Of a DNA stretch of 59,759 nt, positions 16,208-23,970 are shown piece after piece. Both the position numbers and the translations under genes were made by a program. Every line of letters begins with the position of its first letter. The stretch's first letter is position 1. The notes beneath the pieces are model-generated. The model made no database searches and was not told the origin of the DNA. It worked only from the letters and a program-made list of their open reading frames with translations. Source of the DNA: an uncultured bacterium (lineage in GTDB: Bacteria > Bacillota > Clostridia > Lachnospirales > Lachnospiraceae); contig CAJMQQ010000010.1 in the NCBI GenBank assembly GCA_905215625.1, positions 1-59,759 on the forward strand, written 5' to 3'.

Positions 16208-17272
16208 ATGAATTTCAATGGCAGCACGCGCAGACACAAACGAAAACCTTCTTCCTCCAGAAGAAACAATAAGAAAAAAGCAGGAAAGAAATGGATCTTC
16301 CGCAAAAAATTTTTGCTTCCGTCCTTTCCTATCCTGCTCTTTTCTTTTTTATTGGCTGTAGGAGTTTTATTTGATGGAAACCTGATAGGTTCTTTTTCTT
16401 TGCCAGAACTCTCCTGTTTTCCTTCTTCCGGTCTGCCGGAAAATCCAGGTTCGACGGATGAAGTCGTTTCACCGGAGGGATTTGAGGAAGCACCTTTCCG
16501 CTTTACCGTATTAGATGTGGGGCAGGGTCTTTCTGTGTTTATCCAGTCCGACGGCCAGACCATGCTCTATGACGGCGGAGATCGAGAGGCTTCCTCCTTT
16601 GTTGTCAGCTATTTGGAAAACCAGGGACTGGACCATCTGGACTGCGTTGCCGTTTCCCACTACGACGCCGATCACTTAAGCGGTATTGTCGGGGTTTTAA
16701 ACCGCTTTCCAGTCAGTCAGGTGCTGGCTCCTGATTATGAAACTTCCAGCTCTATTTTTAAATCCTACGAAAACGCCCTAAAGCAGCGCGGGATTACTCC
16801 CATTCATCCGGCGGTAGGGGACACCTTTTCCCTGGGGCAGGCTTCCTTTACCGTACTGGGGCCTTCTTCTATTGTTTCCGACAGCAATAACAACAATTCA
16901 CTTGCCATCCAGATTACCTATGGCAATACCAGCTTTCTCCTGACCGGAGACGCAGAGCATGAGGAAGAAGAAGACATCTGCGAATCCTGGGGGCGGTTTC
17001 TTCTCAGCGACGTCTACGTGGCCGGACACCATGGAAGCGGCAGTTCCTCTTCCTGGAAGCTTTTAGAAAATGCCATCCCCGGATATGTCATCATCAGCTG
17101 CGGAAAAGAAAACTCCTACGGCCACCCCCATGATACGGTAATGGAACGGTTTGAAACAATAGAAATCCCTGTATACCGCACCGATATACAGGGATCTGTC
17201 TCTGTAGCCTCAGACGGTCAGCGTCTGATTTGGTCCCAAGAGCCATGCAACGACTATACTCCTGGAGACTAG
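16208..17272 (+). CDS. Membrane-anchored metallo-beta-lactamase-fold hydrolase, ComEC C-terminal type
   Basis: A 354-residue protein. Residues 1-34 are very basic, a single membrane segment covers about 35-60, and an external MBL-fold domain starts near 96. The metal motif is SHYDADHLSG (150-159), followed by LTGDAEHEEEED and GHHGSGSS. This is the domain found at the C terminus of ComEC/Rec2, here without the channel part. Such stand-alone proteins may be extracellular nucleases or phosphodiesterases; the substrate is not known. It follows the synthetase-like gene by 81 bases. Confidence 0.87.
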   Translation: MNFNGSTRRHKRKPSSSRRNNKKKAGKKWIFRKKFLLPSFPILLFSFLLAVGVLFDGNLIGSFSLPELSCFPSSGLPENPGSTDEVVSPEGFEEAPFRFTVLDVGQGLSVFIQSDGQTMLYDGGDREASSFVVSYLENQGLDHLDCVAVSHYDADHLSGIVGVLNRFPVSQVLAPDYETSSSIFKSYENALKQRGITPIHPAVGDTFSLGQASFTVLGPSSIVSDSNNNNSLAIQITYGNTSFLLTGDAEHEEEEDICESWGRFLLSDVYVAGHHGSGSSSSWKLLENAIPGYVIISCGKENSYGHPHDTVMERFETIEIPVYRTDIQGSVSVASDGQRLIWSQEPCNDYTPGD

Positions 17273-17283
17273 AAGGCCTTATT

Positions 17284-18444
17284 TTATGAGTTTGCAGTCA
17301 TGCGGTTTAACCGTTCCGACGAAATCGTCATGGCTGCCAGAATTGCAAGCAGGTAAACCGGATACCAGACAATCCCCACAGACTGGGCCAAAAAGCCGAA
17401 CACCGGCGGCGCCAGGGTATTTCCCAGATAGGCAAAGGCCATCTGAAGGCCTACGATTGCCTGGGACAAATCCCAGCCAAAATTCCTTGGTGTCCCGTGC
17501 ATCAGACTTGGATAAGCAGGAGCGCATCCCAGTCCGATGATAATCAGTCCTACAGAAACGGCCCTGGTTCCAAGCGGCAGAAAAACCATCAGGACTCCGA
17601 CAGCCCCTGCCGCTTCTCCCAGGCGTACCATTTGTCTGTCATTCAGCTTCATTGCCAAGAAACCACTTAAAAATCTTCCAGCAGTAATGCCCAGGTAAAA
17701 CAGGGACGCCCATTTTGCCGCAGTCTCTTCTGATAATCCACGGTACATGACCAGATAACTGGACGCCCACAGTCCCGCAGTCTGTTCCAATGCACAGTAG
17801 CAGAAAAAAGTAGCCATCTGGGCTTTTACTCCCGGAATGTCCAAAAGCTGTTTTGCCGTAAGGCTGCGTCCGGACTGGGACGTTTTCCCTTCTTCCGGTT
17901 TCCGTTCCTTCCACAAAGACAAAGTGGCAAACAATACCGCGGTAAGGACAGCCTGTAAAAGTCCTACAATCCGGTAGCCGCTGTTCCAGGACCATCCTCC
18001 CGTCAGACAAAGCCCCATGATATAGGGTCCTATAGAAGCGCCAATACCCCAGCAGCAGTGAAGCCAGCTCATATGACTGGCTTTAAAATACAGAGCGGCA
18101 TAATTATTTAACGCAGCGTCGACTGCTCCCGCTCCCAACCCATATGGAACTGCCAGCACGCAAAGTACCTCAAAAGACGGAGCCGCAGAAAATCCAAAAA
18201 GAGCTGCTGCAGTAAGGCCTACGCTGCAGGCAGTTACCAGTCCTGTTCCCCAGCGTCTGGTCAGTCTGTCGCTCAGCAGACTGGAAATAACCGTTCCAAT
18301 GGAAATAATCATAGAAATAATTCCTGCATACGAAACCGGCGCTCCCAGTTCCCCATGCATTCTGGGCCATGCAGATCCCAGCATTGCATCCGGAAGTCCC
18401 AGACTGATAAATGCCATATAAATAACCGATAATAACAACGTCAT
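17284..18444 (-). CDS. MFS transporter
   Basis: A 386-residue protein with 12 predicted membrane segments. The loop after helix 2 (SDRLTRRWGTG) is the major-facilitator motif A equivalent, and GLGAGAVDAALNNYAALYF resembles the FucP/YbjJ-like sugar-porter branch. The substrate is unknown. AGGAGG precedes the ATG. It converges on the MBL gene with a gap of only 11 bases and diverges from thrH. Confidence 0.88.
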   Translation of the reverse strand: MTLLLSVIYMAFISLGLPDAMLGSAWPRMHGELGAPVSYAGIISMIISIGTVISSLLSDRLTRRWGTGLVTACSVGLTAAALFGFSAAPSFEVLCVLAVPYGLGAGAVDAALNNYAALYFKASHMSWLHCCWGIGASIGPYIMGLCLTGGWSWNSGYRIVGLLQAVLTAVLFATLSLWKERKPEEGKTSQSGRSLTAKQLLDIPGVKAQMATFFCYCALEQTAGLWASSYLVMYRGLSEETAAKWASLFYLGITAGRFLSGFLAMKLNDRQMVRLGEAAGAVGVLMVFLPLGTRAVSVGLIIIGLGCAPAYPSLMHGTPRNFGWDLSQAIVGLQMAFAYLGNTLAPPVFGFLAQSVGIVWYPVYLLAILAAMTISSERLNRMTANS

Positions 18445-18507
18445 ATTTCATCCTCCTATCCGTTCTACTATACCGTCTATTTTCCGGAATGTCCAGTGTG
18501 AATTTTC

Positions 18508-18535
18508 TTGACATTCTTTCAAATATTTATACAAT
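18508..18535 (+). promoter_or_regulatory. Promoter of thrH
   Basis: TTGACA (18508-18513) and TACAAT (18530-18535) are spaced by 16 bases, about 43 bases before the thrH ATG. Confidence 0.75.
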
Positions 18536-18577
18536 AAAAGGGAAGAGTTTTAAATAAATGAAAAAGAAGGTGGTTCC

Positions 18578-19180
18578 ATGTATATTACTTGTTTGGATTT
18601 AGAAGGCGTACTGGTTCCTGAGATTTGGATTGATTTTGCCAAAGCCAGCGGCATTCCGGAATTAACCCGAACGACCCGTGACGAACCGGACTACGATAAA
18701 CTGATGAAATGGCGCCTAGGCATTTTAAAAGAACACGGACTGGGCATCCGGGAAATCCAGGAAGTAATTGCTTCCATTGATCCTCTGCCTGGCGCAAAAG
18801 AATTTTTAGATGAGCTTCGATCTTTTTCCCAGGTCATCATTATCAGCGATACCTTTACCCAGTTTGCCGCTCCGTTAATGGAAAAACTGGGCCGGCCTAC
18901 GATTTTCTGCAACTCCCTGGAAATAGCCGAAAACGGAGAGATCACCGGCTATCGGATGCGGATCGCCAATTCCAAGTTAAGTACCGTAAAAGCCCTGCAG
19001 TCCATTGGCTTTGAAACCATCGCTGCCGGAGACAGCTACAATGATTTAGACATGATCAAAGCAGGAAAAGCCGGATTTTTGTTCCGCTCTACGGACAAAA
19101 TCAAAGCAGACCATCCAGATATTTCCGCTTTTGAAACTTACGACGAATTAATGGCCGGAATCCGGGCCGCCATGAAATAA
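18578..19180 (+). CDS. thrH: Phosphoserine phosphatase / homoserine phosphotransferase
   Basis: A 200-residue HAD enzyme that closely matches Pseudomonas ThrH. It begins MYITCLDLEGVLVPEIWIDFA, contains TTRDEPDYDKLMK, then ISDTFTQF and AAGDSYNDLDMI. Motif I is D-L-E-G rather than DxD, as in ThrH. The family dephosphorylates phosphoserine and can transfer the phosphate to homoserine, so it can bypass homoserine kinase in threonine synthesis. That fits the aspartate kinase gene in the same window, though they are not in one operon. It has its own promoter and terminator. Confidence 0.93.
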   Translation: MYITCLDLEGVLVPEIWIDFAKASGIPELTRTTRDEPDYDKLMKWRLGILKEHGLGIREIQEVIASIDPLPGAKEFLDELRSFSQVIIISDTFTQFAAPLMEKLGRPTIFCNSLEIAENGEITGYRMRIANSKLSTVKALQSIGFETIAAGDSYNDLDMIKAGKAGFLFRSTDKIKADHPDISAFETYDELMAGIRAAMK

Positions 19181-19193
19181 AGAGCTTTATATG

Positions 19194-19241
19194 AAGAAAC
19201 GCCAATAGAGTGGAATTTTCCACGTTCTATTGGCGTTCTTC
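19194..19241. terminator. Bidirectional terminator between thrH and galT
   Basis: A 12-bp perfect stem, AACGCCAATAGA/TCTATTGGCGTT (19198-19209 and 19226-19237), is extended by an inner GTGGAA/TTCCAC pairing. It lies between two convergent genes and is T-rich on the + side and A-rich on the other. Confidence 0.88.
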
Positions 19242-19244
19242 TCA

Positions 19245-20750
19245 CTAGCCTTCAAATCCTACGCTATGTAAAAACTTTCCAAAGTCCTGCCGGCCTTTTT
19301 CGGTACATTTATAAACTCCGGCGTCTTCCAATACCCTGGAAAATACCAGACCTACTTCTTCCTGTAAAATCTGGTCAATGGTTTCTCTGGTAACCTGATT
19401 GTATTTCGGAAGGAACTCTTCTACCCAGTCTGCGTGTTTTGCCAGAACTTCATTGTCCCGAATGTTCTTTCCTTCTACAATATAATCGGCCAGGTCTGCC
19501 AGCTCCGTCTTTAATCTGGAAGGCAGAACGGCAAGTCCCATAACCTCAATCAGACCGATATTTTCCTTCTTGATATGATGAAGTTCCTGATGAGGATGGT
19601 ATACGCCCAGAGGAAATTCTTCGGTCGTAATGTTGTTTCTTAAAACTAGATCCAACTCGTAGAGATCTCCATTCTTTCTTGCAATCGGCGTAATGGTATT
19701 GTGAGGTTCTCCATCAGTTTCTGCATAAATAAATGCATCTTCATCGGTGTAGCCTCTCCATGCCTGCAGTACCCGATCGCCCAGTTCAATGAGGCGGTCA
19801 GAATCTGCGCAGCGAAGTCTTAGAACGGACATCGGCCAGTGGACAATCCCTGCTTCTACATCTTCAAATCCCTTCATAGTAAAGGATTTTTCAATCGGAG
19901 CTTTTGCCATGGCAAAGGTATAATGGCCGCCCTGGAAATGGTCGTGGCTTAAAATAGAACCGCCTACAATCGGCAGATCCGCATTAGAACCCAGGAAGTA
20001 ATGAGGGAACATTTTTACAAAATCAAACAGCTTGATAAAAGTCGCTTTCTCGATCTTCATCGGGATGTGCTGACCATTAAATACGATGCAGTGCTCGTTG
20101 TAATATACATAAGGAGAATACTGGAATCCCCACTGGGAATCATTGATGGTAATGGGAATGATTCTGTGGTTGTTTCTGGCCGGATGGTTGGTGCGTCCCG
20201 CATATCCTTCATTTTCCCGGCACAACAGGCACTTTGGATAGCCGCTCTGCTTCGCCAGCTTTGCTGCTGCAATAGCCTTTGGATCTTTCTCCGGCTTTGA
20301 TAAGTTGACCGTAATGTCCAGCTCACCATAAGGAGTTGCTGTCTTCCACTTCATATCCTTGCACACCCGGTAACGGCGGATATAATCGGAATCCTGACTT
20401 AATTTATAATAGTAATCGGTCGCCTCTTCCGGAGAATTGCTGTAATGTTTCCAGAACTCGCCTACTACCTGGCTTGGACGGGGCATTAAGCAGTTCATCA
20501 GACGGGTATCGAACAAATCCCGATAGGTAATGCTGTCTTCTGGAAGGGCTCCGTTTTCGTGGGCAGCGTCCAGTAATTCTTTTAAAATTAATTCCAGATT
20601 ATCAGACTCTACTTCGCCCTGCGGTTCCTCGTACTCGTCCATCTTCATTACATCCAGAATCTGATTGGTCGCATAAATCCGATCTGTTTCTGTAATCAGA
20701 CCGGCCTTTAATCCATACTCTACCAATCCCTTAATTGCTTCATATACCAT
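19245..20750 (-). CDS. galT: UDP-glucose-hexose-1-phosphate uridylyltransferase, Firmicute type
   Basis: Exchanges UMP between UDP-glucose and galactose-1-phosphate in the Leloir pathway, in the cytosol. The 501-residue length and the segments PYVYYNEHCIVFNGQH, GGSILSHDHFQGGHY and VYHPHQELHHIKKENIGLIEVMG are those of the Gram-positive (class II) GalT family, which is unrelated in length to the E. coli enzyme. AGGAGG precedes the start. No galK or galE is adjacent. Confidence 0.96.
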   Translation of the reverse strand: MVYEAIKGLVEYGLKAGLITETDRIYATNQILDVMKMDEYEEPQGEVESDNLELILKELLDAAHENGALPEDSITYRDLFDTRLMNCLMPRPSQVVGEFWKHYSNSPEEATDYYYKLSQDSDYIRRYRVCKDMKWKTATPYGELDITVNLSKPEKDPKAIAAAKLAKQSGYPKCLLCRENEGYAGRTNHPARNNHRIIPITINDSQWGFQYSPYVYYNEHCIVFNGQHIPMKIEKATFIKLFDFVKMFPHYFLGSNADLPIVGGSILSHDHFQGGHYTFAMAKAPIEKSFTMKGFEDVEAGIVHWPMSVLRLRCADSDRLIELGDRVLQAWRGYTDEDAFIYAETDGEPHNTITPIARKNGDLYELDLVLRNNITTEEFPLGVYHPHQELHHIKKENIGLIEVMGLAVLPSRLKTELADLADYIVEGKNIRDNEVLAKHADWVEEFLPKYNQVTRETIDQILQEEVGLVFSRVLEDAGVYKCTEKGRQDFGKFLHSVGFEG

Positions 20751-20854
20751 GGTACTTCCTCCTGGTTTTTAAATTGCAGGGCTTCTTTCACCCCAGACTT
20801 CTTTCATTATACCTGTTTTCCAGATAGAAAACAATGTATTTTCTCCTCGTCCCC

Positions 20855-21355
20855 CTATAATTTTGTTACATATTTCTCAATCCTGGCTGTAATAATTCCA
20901 CCCAGGATTCCGATACAAGCTCCGGCTGCAGTTCCAGCTATGAGAAGCGCTGGAAAATACACAAAAACAGAAGAATTCAAAACCAGAGCCGCTGCAATTA
21001 ACTGGCCCAGATTGTGGGCTGCACCGCCTAAAATACTGACGCCAATTTGGCTGAAAAAACGGTATTTTTTGCAGAAAATCATAACTGCAAGGCTTAAGAT
21101 CCCGCCTGCCAGTCCGTAAATCATGGAGGAAAAGCCGGCTCCAAACAAAAGGCTGGAAAGCACAATCCGGATCAGGCTGATACATATGGTTCCAGGCGCT
21201 CCTATGGTGTAAAGTCCTACAACCGATACCAGGTTTGCCAGTCCCAGCTTCACTCCCGGAACCATCAGATGCACCGGGAACAGCGATTCTATATAGCTGA
21301 AAATAAACGCCAGGGAAATTAAAATCCCGTACAGCGCTACTTTTTTCGAGTTCAT
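20855..21355 (-). CDS. Gx transporter / heptaprenyl diphosphate synthase component I-like membrane protein
   Basis: A 166-residue integral membrane protein with about five segments. FSYIESLFPVHLMVPGVKLGLANL and GGAAHNLGQLIAAALV are signatures of the Gx-transporter family (Pfam Hpre_diP_synt_I). Despite the old name it looks like an S-component-type transporter. It is divergent from a NusG domain II protein gene. That pair is repeatedly found together, often near Rnf or flavin-transfer genes, which are absent here. ATG 21355 fits the family N terminus; the longer frame to 21478 adds a non-conserved tail. Confidence 0.85.
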   Translation of the reverse strand: MNSKKVALYGILISLAFIFSYIESLFPVHLMVPGVKLGLANLVSVVGLYTIGAPGTICISLIRIVLSSLLFGAGFSSMIYGLAGGILSLAVMIFCKKYRFFSQIGVSILGGAAHNLGQLIAAALVLNSSVFVYFPALLIAGTAAGACIGILGGIITARIEKYVTKL

Positions 21356-21502
21356 AACCCTCTGATCCTCTTTTCTTTCTGAATTTTCTTTTTTGAAAAT
21401 TGTAGCATAGGAACCGCTGCTTTTCAACATGGGAATGGCTTGCATCCTGCTCTTTCCTTGTGTTAAAATAGAAACCACAATTTTTAAGAAAGAGGAACTT
21501 CC

Positions 21503-21844
21503 ATGAAAAATAAACGAGAACTGATTTTAATTGCCGTCCTTATCGTGATTGCTGCAGCCTGGTTTACAGGGCAGAAGATTCTTTTTTCCGCCCCTGCCGC
21601 TTATGCCCAGGTAACGGTGGATGGAGATGTTGTCCAGACTTTAGACTTGGCAAAAGATATTGAAATTACCATAACCGGTAAACAGGGAGGCTCGAATCTG
21701 CTTGTGATACGGGATGGGGAAATCTGGTGCGCTTCTGCTTCCTGTCCGGATAAAGTCTGTGTAAGCCAGGGAAAAAAAAGCCACAACGGCGACACCATTG
21801 CCTGTCTTCCAAACAGGATGATTGTTACCATTGTGGCCCAGTAA
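21503..21844 (+). CDS. NusG domain II-containing membrane-anchored protein
   Basis: A 113-residue protein with one N-terminal membrane segment (residues 7-25) and an extracytoplasmic NusG_II beta-sandwich. The Cys-containing stretch IWCASASCPDKVCVSQG is typical of the family, and the Cys may pair or bind a cofactor. Function is unknown. AGAGGAAC precedes the ATG. Its promoter (TTGCAT - 18 - TAAAAT) lies in the gap shared with the Gx-transporter gene. Confidence 0.87.
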   Translation: MKNKRELILIAVLIVIAAAWFTGQKILFSAPAAYAQVTVDGDVVQTLDLAKDIEITITGKQGGSNLLVIRDGEIWCASASCPDKVCVSQGKKSHNGDTIACLPNRMIVTIVAQ

Positions 21845-21848
21845 TTCT

Positions 21849-22358
21849 TTATTTTGCTTCCAGCAGATGATTAAAATAAGCAAATACCCTGGACTTTTCC
21901 ATAATGCCAATCAGAACAACAGCAATTATGGTGCCGCACAGAGTGCTCATTAAAAACGGCATTACATACATAAATAAGGCTGCTTCTTTTCCCATTAAAA
22001 GTTCTGCTACCGGATAACACAGGATTCCTCCTAAAATTCCGGTTCCAAATACTTCTCCAAAATAAGCGGCAGCCAGTTTGCCGGTTTTCTGATAAAGGAA
22101 ACCGCACAGATAAGCACCGACCATGCTGCCAGGAAATGCCAGCAGGCTTCCGGTTCCGATCAGGTTCCGGATCAAAGACGTGGTAAAGGCCATAGCAACA
22201 CCATACCAAGGGCCTAAAAATACGCCTGCAATTACGTTGCACAAATGCTGGATAGGGAAGCATTTGGACGCTCCAATGGGGATGGCAAACCCAGACATTA
22301 CGACTGCCGCTGCCGCTAACATTGCGCTTACTGCTAATTTCTTTACATTTACTTTCAT
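21849..22358 (-). CDS. thiW: ThiW, thiazole-specific ECF transporter S component
   Basis: A 169-residue membrane protein with about five to six segments. The N-terminal AAAAVVMSGFAIPIGASKCFPIQHLCNVIAGV is the ThiW signature. S components bind a vitamin precursor, here probably hydroxyethylthiazole, and use the shared EcfA/EcfT energizing module, which must be encoded elsewhere. It follows thiC by 18 bases and is therefore under the TPP riboswitch upstream of thiC. Together the two genes supply the pyrimidine half by synthesis and the thiazole half by uptake. Confidence 0.93.
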   Translation of the reverse strand: MKVNVKKLAVSAMLAAAAVVMSGFAIPIGASKCFPIQHLCNVIAGVFLGPWYGVAMAFTTSLIRNLIGTGSLLAFPGSMVGAYLCGFLYQKTGKLAAAYFGEVFGTGILGGILCYPVAELLMGKEAALFMYVMPFLMSTLCGTIIAVVLIGIMEKSRVFAYFNHLLEAK

Positions 22359-22376
22359 GTTCCTCTTCTCCTTCTT

Positions 22377-23702
22377 TTATTCCTCGTAGATGTTTACAAT
22401 TTCTCCGTCTAAAATCCGGTTCATATTTTTTACTGCACAAAAATTGCCGCACATGGAACAGGTATCTTCCTTTTCCGGCTTTGCAGAGGCCCTATATGCC
22501 CTTGCCTTTTCCGGATCAATTGCCAGATCAAACATTTTTTCCCAGTCCAGCTTTTTTCTGGCCTCGCTCATTTTGTGATCCCAGTCTGCCGCACCTTTGA
22601 TTCCTTTTGCCAGATCCGCCGCATGGGCTGCAATCCGGGATGCGATAATTCCTTCTTTTACGTCATTAACATCCGGCAGTCTCAAATGCTCTGCCGGCGT
22701 TACGTAGCATAAAAATGCAGCGCCATAAGCAGCAGCCATCGCTCCGCCAATGGCTGCGGTAATGTGATCATATCCTGGAGCCACATCGGTTACCAGCGGC
22801 CCTAATACATAAAATGGAGCACCTTTGCAGATGGTATTCTGAATCTCCATATTTGCCTTGATCTGATTTAACGGCATATGGCCCGGGCCTTCTACGATTA
22901 CCTGGACGTCTTTTTCCCATGCCCTTCTGGTCAGTTCGCCTAAGGTCACCAGTTCTTCTATCTGGGAAATGTCTGACGCATCCTCAATACATCCAGGACG
23001 GCAGGCGTCTCCTAAACTCATGGTTACGTCATATTCCCTGCAAATCTCCAGAACCTCGTCATAATACTCGTAAAATGGGTTTTCACATCCGGTCATTTCC
23101 ATCCAGGCAAAGATAATGGAACCGCCTCTGGACACAATATTCGTAAGGCGTTTTGCTTCTTTAAACCGTCTGGCCGTATTCCGGTTGATTCCTGCATGAA
23201 TGGTCATAAAATCCACGCCGTCTTCCGCGTGCATCCGTACAATATCAATCCACTCTCTGGAAGTAATTTCTTTTAACGCCTTGTGGTAGTAAACCACTGC
23301 GTCATAAATAGGTACTGTACCAATAATAGCCGGACACTCCGCAGTCAGTTTGCGCCGGAACTTCTGGGTATCTCCAAAAGAACTTAAATCCATAATAGAT
23401 TCTGCTCCTAATTCGACAGCATCCTTTACTTTTAAAAGTTCCATGTTTAAATCCTTGCAGTCTCTTGAAGTGCCAAGATTTACATTGATTTTGGTTTTCA
23501 GCATAGATCCAATGCCGTTTGGATTCAGACAAGTATGGTTTTTATTGGCAGGAATGGCGATTTTTCCCTCTGCCACCAATCTCATCAGCTCTTTTTCGTC
23601 AAACTGCTCCTTTCCTGCCACCAGTTTCATCTCTTTTGTCAGGATTCCTTTTCTGGCTGCATCCATCTGTGTGGTGTACGTTCTTTGTGCTGTACCGGTC
23701 AT
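22377..23702 (-). CDS. thiC: Phosphomethylpyrimidine synthase
   Basis: A radical-SAM-type enzyme that turns aminoimidazole ribotide into HMP phosphate, the pyrimidine of thiamin. The C-terminal cluster motif CSMCGNFC (Cys-X2-Cys-X4-Cys) is intact, as are the conserved NPNGIGSM, MTIHAG and EGPGHMPL segments. The length of 441 residues is the short clostridial form, without the long N-terminal domain of the Proteobacteria. ATG 23702 lies eight bases after AGGAGG; an ATG two codons earlier is too close to it. Confidence 0.97.
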   Translation of the reverse strand: MTGTAQRTYTTQMDAARKGILTKEMKLVAGKEQFDEKELMRLVAEGKIAIPANKNHTCLNPNGIGSMLKTKINVNLGTSRDCKDLNMELLKVKDAVELGAESIMDLSSFGDTQKFRRKLTAECPAIIGTVPIYDAVVYYHKALKEITSREWIDIVRMHAEDGVDFMTIHAGINRNTARRFKEAKRLTNIVSRGGSIIFAWMEMTGCENPFYEYYDEVLEICREYDVTMSLGDACRPGCIEDASDISQIEELVTLGELTRRAWEKDVQVIVEGPGHMPLNQIKANMEIQNTICKGAPFYVLGPLVTDVAPGYDHITAAIGGAMAAAYGAAFLCYVTPAEHLRLPDVNDVKEGIIASRIAAHAADLAKGIKGAADWDHKMSEARKKLDWEKMFDLAIDPEKARAYRASAKPEKEDTCSMCGNFCAVKNMNRILDGEIVNIYEE

Positions 23703-23799
23703 ATACATATCCTCCTATGAATTTAAGACAGAAACTCGCAAGAGAGCTTCTCCGCCTGCGGCGGGTCGCTTCTGCGGCAAAACTTTCTTCCACCAATTG

Positions 23800-23832
23800 A
23801 AAAAGGCTTATACCCCCATAGGGATATAAGCC
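23800..23832 (-). terminator. Intrinsic terminator in the thiC leader (riboswitch expression platform)
   Basis: On the minus strand GGCTTATA-CCC and GGGGTATAAGCC form a hairpin (23805-23832) followed by five T. It lies 30 bases downstream of the TPP aptamer, so TPP binding probably favours termination before thiC. Confidence 0.85.
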
Positions 23833-23862
23833 TTGGATCAACAATAACATTGATCAAAATTA

Positions 23863-23955
23863 CACTCTCTCCCTACGTTGGAATTACCCAAATCAGGTTC
23901 TACAGGTCGAAGTTGATGACTTCCTCTCAGCCCGCTTCACGAGCTCCCTCTTGTT
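23863..23955 (-). promoter_or_regulatory. TPP riboswitch (THI element)
   Basis: On the minus strand the aptamer shows the conserved elements in order: GCGGGCTGAGAGGA (the CUGAGA of the pyrimidine sensor), then GACCTGTAGAACCTGATTTGG, then GTAATTCCAACGTAGGGA (pyrophosphate sensor). It is placed about 160 bases upstream of thiC with a terminator hairpin between. Thiamin pyrophosphate should repress thiC-thiW. Confidence 0.97.
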
Positions 23956-23970
23956 TTGTTTTTTATTTTA

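Noticed and set aside
21871..22452. A 193-residue minus-strand frame overlapping thiC and thiW
   Set aside because: It is the thiW sequence read in another frame with a run of Arg and Cys; thiW itself has a family signature and a ribosome binding site.
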